Both the position numbers and the translations under genes were made by a program. Positions 7,718 through 16,086 of a stretch of DNA of 24,318 bases are shown in pieces. Each line of letters starts with the position of its first letter. The first letter of the stretch is position 1. Under the pieces are notes generated by a model. That model made no database searches. It was not told the origin of the DNA and saw only the letters and a list, made by a program, of their open reading frames with translations. The DNA is from Mikrocytos mackini. Its lineage: Eukaryota; Endomyxa; Ascetosporea; Mikrocytida; Mikrocytiidae. The DNA is taken from contig JASNJN010000079.1 of assembly GCA_030180075.1 (NCBI GenBank), positions 1 through 24,318 on the forward strand, in the 5' to 3' direction.

Positions 7718-9133
7718 TCATAACCCAAAATCTTTCATAGCCATTCCCACAACTGTGGTATCTTCGGTCGGGATACTGGCAACGAACTCGTTTACTTCCT
7801 TATATGTGATTGGATATCCATTGACCATTTTTATGAACAATTCTATGTCGAGGTTGAAATTTTTAGGGAACTCGGAAATAACCTTGTTCAACTCATCTTT
7901 GTCGTGGACGTCTACACGCTCCACTATCTTTATTATGGAGCCTGCTATCTTAAGTATGTACAGGAACCCATATAGGAAAATCCCATCCCAAAATCTTTCC
8001 ACATCTTCGAATTTGAATGTGTATGTAAACAAAGTAAGGAACCACTGGACCGACCAGGAAAGAGGGATAGTCTCAGCCTTTATCATATCCTTGTAAATTA
8101 TTGGCGCATTATCCTTCAGCATCTTTTCTATGCATAGCTGTCCGTAGTGCAGCCCTATCAAGTTATCGTCATAGACCTGGTTTATATGATATCCTTTCAT
8201 CAGAGTGAAATATGTTATGAAAGAATTCAACAATACGTGTTCTGAGTCCAAGTCTTCCCTACATGAAAACATGCTTATTATAAAACCAACGACATTGTTC
8301 ATCCCCTGGCAATACGGTTCTTCGTTCATACAGTAGTTCTTCAGAATTAGGGCAAGTATAAGCCTCTTGTCGTGCAAGTTATCGTCTTCGCCAATAGTGC
8401 TGAGTCTAGTCGTGCTTTTGAAGAATGTTCTTTTCACATCATTCACGATCTGTTTGCTGTTCTCGTTCAGGCCTTCTTTATCCCTTTCATCTACAATTCT
8501 CATTACTTCGTCATACTGCTTAACCTGGTCAGCCTTATCTTCAGAATCTGTTTCGTTCTTTTTCAACTCCGAGTACATGGCACTAATTGATCTAATGTAC
8601 TTTACTAGTTTGGCAATGTCTTCCTGCTCTAGTGCTGAATAACACAGTCCAACCCATACGACCGTCCTCCTTTCTTTGTTGGTTTTAACAGGCAAGGTGG
8701 GGTCTATACTAGTTAGATGCTCAATTGGCAAGTCTCTGAAATCAGTCAGGAGTTTTATATTCTGTGTGACTAGACATTTCATGATCATTATTTTAGAGAT
8801 TGCAGCCTCCAGTGCCACTTCGTCACTAGAGGCATTGAGGACTTGGGTCAACAGGTCTTCTTGTTCTATTTTGAATATTTTTATAAGCGAGCAGAAGTCT
8901 GAAATTAGCGAGGCTGTATTTGGAAGTGAATTTATTCCTTTTAAGTGGTTAGGGAAGAATGAAAGCTTCTTGATAGACTTCACATCATAAAACTTAGTGT
9001 ACCTTCGCATGTGATCTAACTGTTTACTCTTCTTATTGAGATAGAAGGCGGCCCCTACGGCCGAACCTGCAGTTGCCAGCGCCAATAGGAACCCTGGGAT
9101 GTTGCTGTTGTTATCTTTGTTATTCTTAGACAT
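7718..9133 (-). CDS. membrane-anchored TBC-domain Rab GTPase-activating protein
   Basis: 471 residues from the ATG at 9131-9133. TBC proteins speed GTP hydrolysis by Rab GTPases using an Arg and a Gln finger. Both are visible: IVNDVKRTF (229-237, Arg235) and YCQGMN (274-279, Gln276). The TBC fold spans about 150-435, starting near KERRTVVWVGL. An unusual point is a glycine/alanine-rich membrane helix at residues 14-32 (GFLLALATAGSAVGAAFYL) followed by KKSK, predicting an N-terminal anchor. The frame continues upstream to another ATG at 9286 that would add 51 residues with a second hydrophobic stretch. I prefer 9133 because AT-rich leader-like sequence lies directly before it. The Rab partner cannot be deduced. 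It lies downstream of the SLY1 gene on the same strand, both acting in membrane traffic. Confidence 0.85.
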   Translation of the reverse strand: MSKNNKDNNSNIPGFLLALATAGSAVGAAFYLNKKSKQLDHMRRYTKFYDVKSIKKLSFFPNHLKGINSLPNTASLISDFCSLIKIFKIEQEDLLTQVLNASSDEVALEAAISKIMIMKCLVTQNIKLLTDFRDLPIEHLTSIDPTLPVKTNKERRTVVWVGLCYSALEQEDIAKLVKYIRSISAMYSELKKNETDSEDKADQVKQYDEVMRIVDERDKEGLNENSKQIVNDVKRTFFKSTTRLSTIGEDDNLHDKRLILALILKNYCMNEEPYCQGMNNVVGFIISMFSCREDLDSEHVLLNSFITYFTLMKGYHINQVYDDNLIGLHYGQLCIEKMLKDNAPIIYKDMIKAETIPLSWSVQWFLTLFTYTFKFEDVERFWDGIFLYGFLYILKIAGSIIKIVERVDVHDKDELNKVISEFPKNFNLDIELFIKMVNGYPITYKEVNEFVASIPTEDTTVVGMAMKDFGL

Positions 9134-9322
9134 TTTAAAAGTTATTTGTTTGTTCGCTAAATTATTTATTTCAACCCCATATAACTTCGGAACAACACAA
9201 AATAAGGCTGTCATTTCTAAAATATGGAGAAACATTTGAGAACGGGGTGTATTATGATTTTTCGTTGTAAAAAATTTTAATATCAATAAACCTTTTCTGT
9301 CTGTGCAAGTTCGGCTTATTAT

Positions 9323-11149
9323 TTAATTATCGCGTACAAATTTGCTGATCCACTCATTAGAATTATATATGCTCGAGCATCCGTAGATTATGTCTAATTT
9401 GTTATCTTCATTGAGACTTTTAACAAAACTTTCTAACTCATTGACTTCATTTACATTCCCGCCTCCCATAACAAATAGAACACCTCGGCTATAATAACTA
9501 TCTTCGCCATTATTCACAGAGAAAACTTCGTAGTTACTCTTTTCGTACTCAGAGTTCTCAAGTAGTTCAACAAACCGTTTATTTAACTCAAACTTTAAGT
9601 TTGTGTTGATTAACGACTTCATTATCCTCGAAGTGGTCTGTGTTACTTTACTGGCTATTTGTTCAATAAAACTCTTTTTCCCCTTACTGTCCTTACTCGA
9701 CATCAAAATGTTCTTCACATCTTTATACAACTTTATTTTATCCAAACATTTCAAAAAGTGTCCGTCATCTCTATCCTTCTTAAAGTCTTCGTAGTCTTGC
9801 AAGTATAAAAGAAAACACAACTTTGAAAGTTCGTTCTCCGAGAACTTTTCTCCGGTTAGTATTTTATCAATTTCGTCTTTGTTCAGCGACTTACCGATAA
9901 TGTCCTCCTCAGCATTAACCAAGTCTATGATCCCTTTCTGTTTTAGAACTTCCGTGAGTTTTTCCAGTTGGAATGAATGCATATCGATTGACTTCTTTTG
10001 TGCCTTTATAGCCTGAATTTCCTCGGTGTCCAAATGCATGTCATTTTTTGATGTAGAAAGTACATTGTTGGATTTGTCTGTGTATTCCTTCACTTCTTTT
10101 CTCAGCCCTTCGACTACTTCCTGAAAGTGTTTATCCTTATAAACTCTCCAAAACATGTCTTCGTCTGTAATGAAAGCTCTGTTTCCGTCCTCAAGGGTTA
10201 GGAAATTGTTCTTAACTTGTAAATAGTCAAACACCATTGCCTGATATGTACTGCTATTCGTGAAAAAGGGTGTAATATCGTTTATCCGCTCTTCAATTAC
10301 AAACAAATAGTATCTATTATTGCTGCTTACTTTGAAGAAACTTTGGATTTTGGTTTTCAGTTTTGCAAAAATTCTGTCTACAAAATAAGTACTGCTTTTT
10401 GGTTTGCAAAGAACGGGAACCAAGCTGCTTTTTCCATTGAGATATAAAGTCGTCATCTGATTAAACAATTTTTGTGCAATGTATTCCGATTTGTTTTCTA
10501 TCTCTGTTTTTTCGTCGGCCTTCACGGTTTCGTTGCTTACCTTCAGAAAGTTGTAGTAGGCCATGTCTATTTCTGTATTTTGATCGTCGGATAGACTAAA
10601 TAGATCAGCCTGGAGACCATTGTAATGACAATTAATACTGTTTATACTGAGAATATCTCCGAATTTGTTGTCTTTTGACTGTATGTTTGATGATTTTATT
10701 GCGGCTTCTGATAGTTGCCTCTGGAATTGCTCCAGTACGTCTTCTTCCTTTAAATCCAGAAATGAGACAGAGTATTTACTATATAGTTTCAAGGAAATGT
10801 CCTTTGATATCTGTTTCAAGTTATTTTCTGTTGATGAACAAATATACACAGCCACAAGGTCTTCAACTTTGTCCTTCTCAGTAGAAATTCCCAAGGTTAG
10901 TGTTACGCCGAGATCTAAAAGCTCCGATTTCGTGAACAACTTGGAAACAATCTTCGAGCTGTCATTGTCCAGTATGAGGATTCTCCAGATGGGCACAGCG
11001 CTTTTTATATTCAATGAAGCCATATCCATGATGTGTTCTGATCGCTTCAACGCACTTGACTCCAGTATTTGGTGTATCTTGGACCTCGGAACGTCCCTGC
11101 ATAAAATACTTTGTGTAAGCGCTGCCTTCTGTGCCAAAAACAAATCCAT
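9323..11149 (-). CDS. SLY1: SLY1-type Sec1/Munc18 protein
   Basis: 608-residue SM protein. SLY1 binds the Golgi syntaxin Sed5 and promotes SNARE pairing for ER-Golgi and intra-Golgi transport. The N-terminus has the SLY1-like helix with AALTQSILCRD. Domain 1 contains IWRILILDNDSSKIVSKLF, then SELLDLGVTLTLGI, closely matching the SCFD1/Sly1 pattern of VWKVLIYD and KELRDMGITLHL. Further SM features: the central YYLFVIEERINDITPFF followed by TYQAMVFDYL (about 305-335), a helical arch region (about 360-480), and the C-terminal GVLFVMGGG. Length is close to the usual 620-660. The start is 24 bp from a divergent J-protein gene. TGA/TAA context and base composition match its neighbours. Confidence 0.93.
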   Translation of the reverse strand: MDLFLAQKAALTQSILCRDVPRSKIHQILESSALKRSEHIMDMASLNIKSAVPIWRILILDNDSSKIVSKLFTKSELLDLGVTLTLGISTEKDKVEDLVAVYICSSTENNLKQISKDISLKLYSKYSVSFLDLKEEDVLEQFQRQLSEAAIKSSNIQSKDNKFGDILSINSINCHYNGLQADLFSLSDDQNTEIDMAYYNFLKVSNETVKADEKTEIENKSEYIAQKLFNQMTTLYLNGKSSLVPVLCKPKSSTYFVDRIFAKLKTKIQSFFKVSSNNRYYLFVIEERINDITPFFTNSSTYQAMVFDYLQVKNNFLTLEDGNRAFITDEDMFWRVYKDKHFQEVVEGLRKEVKEYTDKSNNVLSTSKNDMHLDTEEIQAIKAQKKSIDMHSFQLEKLTEVLKQKGIIDLVNAEEDIIGKSLNKDEIDKILTGEKFSENELSKLCFLLYLQDYEDFKKDRDDGHFLKCLDKIKLYKDVKNILMSSKDSKGKKSFIEQIASKVTQTTSRIMKSLINTNLKFELNKRFVELLENSEYEKSNYEVFSVNNGEDSYYSRGVLFVMGGGNVNEVNELESFVKSLNEDNKLDIIYGCSSIYNSNEWISKFVRDN

Positions 11150-11173
11150 AAGTTACAAAACAAAATTTTTCAG
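11150..11173. promoter_or_regulatory. 24-bp divergent spacer with AAATTT box
   Basis: Complete gap between the SLY1 start (minus) and the J-protein start (plus). It contains the palindromic AAATTT at 11163-11168 and ends TTTTTCAG directly before the plus ATG. A splice acceptor is unlikely because any upstream exon would lie inside SLY1. Confidence 0.5.
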
Positions 11174-11704
11174 ATGGATTTAAACGGAAACGCAGATGCG
11201 TTGATGAGGTTTATAGAAGGCTCGGATATTAACAATCCATATGAAGTAATAAACATCTGTTTCAAGACCAATGTCCCTGCAATACAAAAGAAAATCAGAA
11301 GAATATTACACAGACTCCACCCAGACATAATAAAGAAAGACACTGATCTACAAAGAGCAAAGGTGTGTTTTAATAAGGTTTTAGAATGTAAGGAGATGTT
11401 TAATGACGAATCTTGGAAAGCAATATTCGATCAAGAAATAGAAGCCATAGTTTCAAGGTACAAAATTGATCCCAATGATAATAAAACTATTACTCGATAT
11501 ATAATAAACGGAAATCGCGTTAATGTGCGCAATGGCCCCCGAAATATTCGCCCAGGTTGGAATAAAAAGATAAATAGTGACGGGGAAACAACGAAAGACA
11601 CTCACAAAATAATTAACAAAATAAAAAAAATATCAAACGAACATTGGAAAAAGGAAAGAAGTATGAGGAAAAAGAATTGGGAGTTCTTTTCTAAAAAATT
11701 GTAA
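11174..11704 (+). CDS. DNAJC8/Spf31-like J-domain protein
   Basis: 176 residues. A J domain covers about residues 21-90: NPYEV at the start of helix I, the diagnostic HPD at 49-51 (LHRLHPDII), then the RAKVCFNKVLECKEMF helix. J domains stimulate Hsp70 ATPase. The NP(Y/F)EV start, the lack of a Gly/Phe or zinc region, and a basic C-terminus ending in a KKNWEFF-type motif match DNAJC8, a spliceosome-associated J protein; this subfamily call is inference. The ATG at 11174 is preferred over one at 11111, which would put 21 odd residues inside the opposite SLY1 gene. If it is DNAJC8, it implies splicing is retained although no intron is seen in this window. Confidence 0.8.
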   Translation: MDLNGNADALMRFIEGSDINNPYEVINICFKTNVPAIQKKIRRILHRLHPDIIKKDTDLQRAKVCFNKVLECKEMFNDESWKAIFDQEIEAIVSRYKIDPNDNKTITRYIINGNRVNVRNGPRNIRPGWNKKINSDGETTKDTHKIINKIKKISNEHWKKERSMRKKNWEFFSKKL

Positions 11705-12025
11705 ATTATTGTAGAAAATTTTTATTTACTAAATTATCTTTTATTTAACAAATGGATATTTAATTAATAATTCGGTCATGAATATGGTTTGGAAAATATG
11801 TGATTTTTAGAGAAATACAGGGAATTTTAAAATCATTGATACTCTGATATGGGACATCTAAAAAATTTTACGGATTTATAAAGGATTCTTATGTCGATTT
11901 TCACCCAAATACGTCGCCTCGATTTTGTCACATATTTTCCGAACCATCATCATTACGTTATTGAGACCGCATTTCCTATCTGCTGCCTAACTATCATGCT
12001 ACACTCTCAGGACGCTCCGTCCTTG

Positions 12026-12571
12026 TCACGCCCTGATTCCCCTATTCCTAACTGTCTGCCATGTGTTTCTGCCACTTTCTTTGAAAAAGTTTGTTCTTCT
12101 TCCTCCTTCATTCAACTTCCTGATGTAATTCAGCAAAGGTAATCCTCGTTTTTCAAATGGCGGAGTGGGGTTACCTGAGACGAACCACCGGTATATGTTG
12201 AGAGATCCCTTCAGATTGACCCTAAGTAATTTAGCGATCTGTATTCCTTTCTGGTACGATGAATGCATCTTTTGTTTAAGTAATACCTGTCTTCGGAACC
12301 TGTTTAAGTTCTGTATTGACTGTTGAGATATCACTCCGAGTTGGCCTACGACTAAGGCAAGTGTCTTGACCCGATACCCCTCATGTTGTCTTTTGAGCCT
12401 GTCTCCAAGCTTCTTGTATTTCTCTAACTTCTCGATCTCCTTGCATTCAATGAGATCCTCTGCCGAGATTCCGACTTCCAACACAATTATCTTGTGTTTG
12501 CCGCGATCGTAACATATAATGTCCGATATTTGGGTTGTCTTTCCTTCCCCGTCATAGATTGCAACCCTTCG
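12026..12571 (-). pseudogene. non-LTR retrotransposon, 3' fragment of ORF2 (copy A)
   Basis: An open frame of 181 codons, from after a stop at 12572-12574, encodes the C-terminal part of a LINE-type polyprotein. The hallmarks are KHKIIVLEVGI, the helix EIEKLEKYKKLGDRLKR and ALVVGQLGVIS, matching the conserved tail of RTE/LINE reverse-transcriptase proteins (EKYxxL and V(V/I)GALG). The catalytic RT domain is absent, so the copy is 5'-truncated, as is common for target-primed elements. A longest Met-started frame begins at 12484 but the homology starts further upstream. It shares the motif LKGSLNIYRWF with copy B at 16087-17160. Confidence 0.75.
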
Positions 12572-13773
12572 TTATAAGTAGGGCAATCCAAATTAGCACT
12601 TTCAAATAGGCGTTTTCAGCATTTTGAAAATGACATTTTTATACAAAATTGGCACTTATAAACTTATCCAAGGGGGGTATTTGGCGATACAAAGAAAAAC
12701 TAAAACCACGTAAGCATGCCGTTGGAAAATGAAAATTATTATTTTGTAGTAAGTATCCGTTCCGCTGGTTCACATGCCATTATCACGTAAGTCGGGACTG
12801 TGAAAAATCCCGCTTTTTAAACAGCGAACGAGATAAAGGTTATTGTTAAAGTTTATAAACAAAAGCCTAGAAAATACCCATGGAAAATTCGTACAAATTC
12901 TACAAATTAAAATCCTTGCTCTATATGTGTGTTCGAGGATTGTCCATACTGCCGAAATGCTAATATGGCACCGTAGTGGTATAAACTTCCATTATGTCAC
13001 AAGCAGAAAGCTGTTGACTTAGAAGATCAAGCTTGGAAAGTTGGAAGGAAGGGAAGGGAATATACAATCGAGTATAAAATCATAAACTCAAATTCATTTC
13101 TAAAATGACAGTTTATTATAAAATACTTTCCGACCGTAATTTCATTTATTAACGTATATTATTCTCCTGCGTTTGATAAAGTGCCATATGGAGCAATTTA
13201 GTATAAGAAAACTACCAGGGAATAATGTTTTTCAACTATATAACAACAAAGATATCAAAATATAAGAACTAAAAAGATTATTCTTGGGGTCATAGTTTTA
13301 AGGTTGTATATTGTAATAAACTATTTTGAAAAGGGTGGGAAACTCAGGTTTAAAAGTTTATTACGCCATACTTTTGTCATAGGATCGTTTATTATACGAT
13401 ACTCAGCTGTATATTGTAAACTCCATTAAAAATATTTATTAGGTTTTGTTATTTAATGGGATAAATAATCCAAATAAATATATATTAAGAGATATTTTAC
13501 TATTTAACATGAACAATGGGATTTTCTAATTAATAAGATTTCTTCATTTCTTTGGTATTTAACTTCTTTTTATAATGGAGATTTATAAATTGTGGGCATA
13601 CTTTGTAATTGACTTATAAGGATTAATATGTTTATAAAGATTTGATTATTTTAAGACTAATAAATAAAAGAATATTATTTATGATGTCATATCTTTCATT
13701 GTTTATCATTAGAGTTACAAAATAAACATCCCTTCAAACTTTGGGTGTTCTCGTAACAAAATTACGATTTTTT
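12572..13773. other. 1.2-kb AT-rich gene-free stretch
   Basis: No reading frame, RNA gene or long repeat is recognised. There is a short direct repeat TTGTATATTGTAA near 13303 and a close form GCTGTATATTGTAA near 13406. The purine run AAGGAAGGGAAGGGAA near 13042-13058 is unremarkable. Probably decayed intergenic DNA. Confidence 0.4.
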
Positions 13774-13812
13774 ATTTTCTGAAGGGGGCGCCTTGGCGCC
13801 CCCTTAGAAAAT
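13774..13812. repeat. GC-rich near-perfect hairpin in AT-rich DNA
   Basis: The arm ATTTTCTGAAGGGGGCGCC (13774-13792) pairs with GGCGCCCCCTTAGAAAAT (13795-13812), with one bulged base and a TT loop. The inner 11 pairs are a perfect G/C-rich stem. The surroundings are about 75-80 percent A+T, so the stem stands out. AT-rich sequence on both sides extends the pairing imperfectly. It could be a tiny fold-back insertion or an RNA structure; no gene is adjacent. Confidence 0.85.
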
Positions 13813-13981
13813 TATAAAAATTTGCCAAGGGCCCAATGCTTCCAAATAAAGTTAAAACATGTACACCGAATTTAAGCAACAATTAAGATGTGTTTTATTC
13901 CTACTAAACATGAAATTCAAGAGGTGATAGAACAATTCTATTTTAATATTATTTTTCATTATTATGACTTAATATAAGCTC

Positions 13982-14702
13982 AATTGAAAAATGTCCCAAA
14001 TTTGGCGTTTTGATTGTCCCAGAAAGTAACCATGCTCAGAAAAAATTTTTTGAAAACGGCGAATTATTTTTCAGGCAATAATTTTATGGAAAATATTACC
14101 TAAAAATTAGTATTTTTTTCCATTCTCAAAAAAAAATTTTCGAACTCAACAAAAATTTTTTATTGCCCAAAAACACTTTTTAATCATTTTTTGTCCAAAA
14201 AATCACCTCAAAAATTTTACTAAATGAGCCCGAAAATTTTTAGAGCATGGTAAGAGCACGATCTCAATGAAAATGCATTTTTTAAAAAAACCAAAAAAAT
14301 TCGCTGTATATTGATACCTCAAGAATAGGTCTTTAATACACCGTTATTTAATTCTTAATATTAAATTGATCATAATATTTTCAAAATTTTAAAAAGTTTC
14401 TTTTTGTAGATTTCTTGAAAATACATGCGCTAAAAAATTTCCAACAAAATTTCTCAAAAATTTTTGTGTTTTTGAACTTCAGCTTTTTTGAAAATTTTCC
14501 GATGCACCATCCCCTTAAAAATTCAAAAAATGATAAAACCACGTTTTGGTCAAAAACTTTTTTCATGTTCGAAAATTTTTTGGATGCGTTTTCCATAAAA
14601 AATTTCCCCGAAAAATAATTTGTTGTTTTTTAAAAATTTTGTCTGAGCATAGCTATTTTCCAGGACAATAAAAACTGGAAATTTGTGGAATCTTTCAATT
14701 TT
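13982..14702. mobile_element. 720-bp AT-rich fold-back element
   Basis: Long imperfect inverted arms, about 260-290 bp each, facing each other around a centre near 14340. Outer matches: AATTGAAAAATG at 13982 against AATTGAAAGATT (minus, ending near 14700), GATTGTCCCAGAAA against TATTGTCCTGGAAA, and CCATGCTCAGAAAA against CTATGCTCAGACAA. Inner matches: TTTATGGAAAA in both arms, and TTTTTAGAGCATGG (ends 14250) against TTTTTTAGCGCATGT. Four CATGCTC-like boxes lie at about 14031 (+), 14248 (-), 14423 (+) and 14652 (-). No coding capacity; open frames here come from A/T runs. A target duplication is not obvious. Confidence 0.7.
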
Positions 14703-14881
14703 TGTGGTGTTATTAAATTGAATCGGTTTCGGGCGGTGAAGGGGTCATTTTTTGAAAAAAATTCTCAACAATAGGTGACTTATACAATTTAAAGGAAATT
14801 TCCAAAATAAATATAATTTTCTATTTTCTTAGCATTTAAACTATATTCTAAACAAGTTTGGGTATATTTAAAGGTAATAGT

Positions 14882-15324
14882 GGGTTTGGATGATTGAAAT
14901 TCATTTTGCCTGAAAAAGTTGCATTTTCCCTGAAATTCTTACACTTTTCCTGATTTTTTGCCGTTTTTTAATTTTATAAATTATATTAACAAAATTTTCA
15001 AATTGAATTTATCCGCCAATTCAATTATATTTAATTTTAGATGAATTATGATGGTTTTTCAAAAATTGCCAACAACACTTTGACAAAATCAGGTCTAGAT
15101 GTTTTCATTACTTTATAAATTGGTGCAAAAACAAACAGAAATTCCAAGGAAAAACTATATTTTCAGTTAAATAATCATCCTGCACATATATGGTATAAAT
15201 TTCAAATCACAACATGCAAACTTCTGTCATTAATTATTCGAAACAAAATAATTTTAGGGAAATTGTAAGAATTTCAGGAAAAATGCAACTTTTTCAGGGA
15301 AAATGAAGTTGAGGTCGGGTTTGG
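14882..15324. mobile_element. MITE with 20-bp-spaced CCTGA iterons and likely 8-bp TSD
   Basis: Flanked by the direct repeat GGGTTTGG (14882-14889 and 15317-15324), leaving a 427-bp element at 14890-15316. Ends are inverted repeats of about 60 bp, including CCTGAAAAAGTTGCATTTT. In the left end CCTGA starts at 14909, 14929 and 14949. In the right end the mirror TCAGG lies at 15274 and 15294, with TTAGG at 15254, all exactly 20 bp apart. The interior is AT-rich and non-coding. Repeated subterminal sites are typical transposase-binding sites. The extreme ends match less well than the iteron part, so the exact boundary is less sure. Confidence 0.7.
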
Positions 15325-15399
15325 GTTGTATATTTTAATGATTTTTTTGAATTAATCAAAATTTTTAAGATTTTCATTGGAAATTAAACGGTTAAGAAA

Positions 15400-15471
15400 C
15401 GTGAAACCACCCGCCCGTTCGGCGGGTCGGTTCGGAAGGTTCTCAAAATTGGCAAAATTCTCACCTCTAGT
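15400..15471. mobile_element. orphan hAT-like terminal segment
   Basis: Read from the right, this begins CTAGAGGTGAGAATTTTG and then has a GC-rich palindromic patch (CCCGCCCGTTCGGCGGG, about 15410-15426). This is the same plan as the ends of the two complete hAT MITEs near 18.2 and 18.8 kb (CAGACATGAGAATTTTGGG, CAGAGATGAGAACTCTGGG). I find no partner end upstream, so it is probably a remnant, perhaps disrupted by the element at 14890-15316. Confidence 0.45.
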
Positions 15472-16086
15472 TTATACCGGTTTAAACCTGCCAACCCTGA
15501 TGGTGTCAGTATAATCACCGTCTGAGCGTTCGGTTTAGTGTATTTTCCGAAGGAAAATACAATATATTTCAAAAATTATCATTGGTGTCTATTTTGTGAT
15601 TTTTATGTCGATTTGAAATTATTCGGGAAAATGTATGGAAGCCGCATAGCATATACTGAATTCCATCTTATCAAAGACGGAAGTAGTATGCGTGTATAGT
15701 TCTGAATTTATATACTCTTAATAGCTTTGATCGGAGCTAAGATGTTGTTATATAAAATTTTAGTGCCGGTATGTCTTGGAGTCTTGGAATAGATGGAAAA
15801 TTGCGAGATTTATCTTGTGAAACGAAACATCCAAAAAATTCTTGCCAAAATAATCGGTTAACATTTCTGGAACAAAGCTATCGTAAATTAACTCATTTTA
15901 ATATCATTGAGGATATGGTAATCCATTGCTCTTTCAGCGAAATCCTTCAACGATTTGAGCATGTTGACAGCATTGCCACTACAATAGCTGGTAATTTTTT
16001 TTCGTCAGTATCGTATTCCTCGCACGTGTCTTAAGTGATTGATTTATAATTAACGAGTAATGGTCGTCAAAATCGACCAATTATAA
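15472..16086. other. gene-free stretch with a short hairpin
   Basis: No recognised gene. A perfect 9-bp stem GTATTTTCC/GGAAAATAC with loop GAA lies at 15540-15560. An 87-codon frame at 15771-16034 has no recognisable domain and no start signal, so it is not called. Confidence 0.35.

Noticed and set aside
11111-11173. Longer start for the J-domain protein
   Set aside because: It would overlap the SLY1 coding sequence and adds a Cys/Lys-rich stretch unlike any J protein.
11166-11173. TTTTTCAG before the J-protein ATG as a 3' splice site
   Set aside because: Any upstream exon on that strand would lie inside SLY1, and no 5' splice site was found there.
14381-14618. Lys/Phe-rich ORFs on both strands
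   Set aside because: Products of AAAAATTTTT runs in the fold-back repeat.
13982-15324. CRISPR-like or clustered regular repeats
   Set aside because: Repeats are inverted and few, with no regular unique spacers; they fit transposon ends.
15771-16034. 87-codon ORF beginning MSWSLGIDGK
   Set aside because: No known domain, no start signal, surrounded by decayed repeats; could be a relic but cannot be supported.
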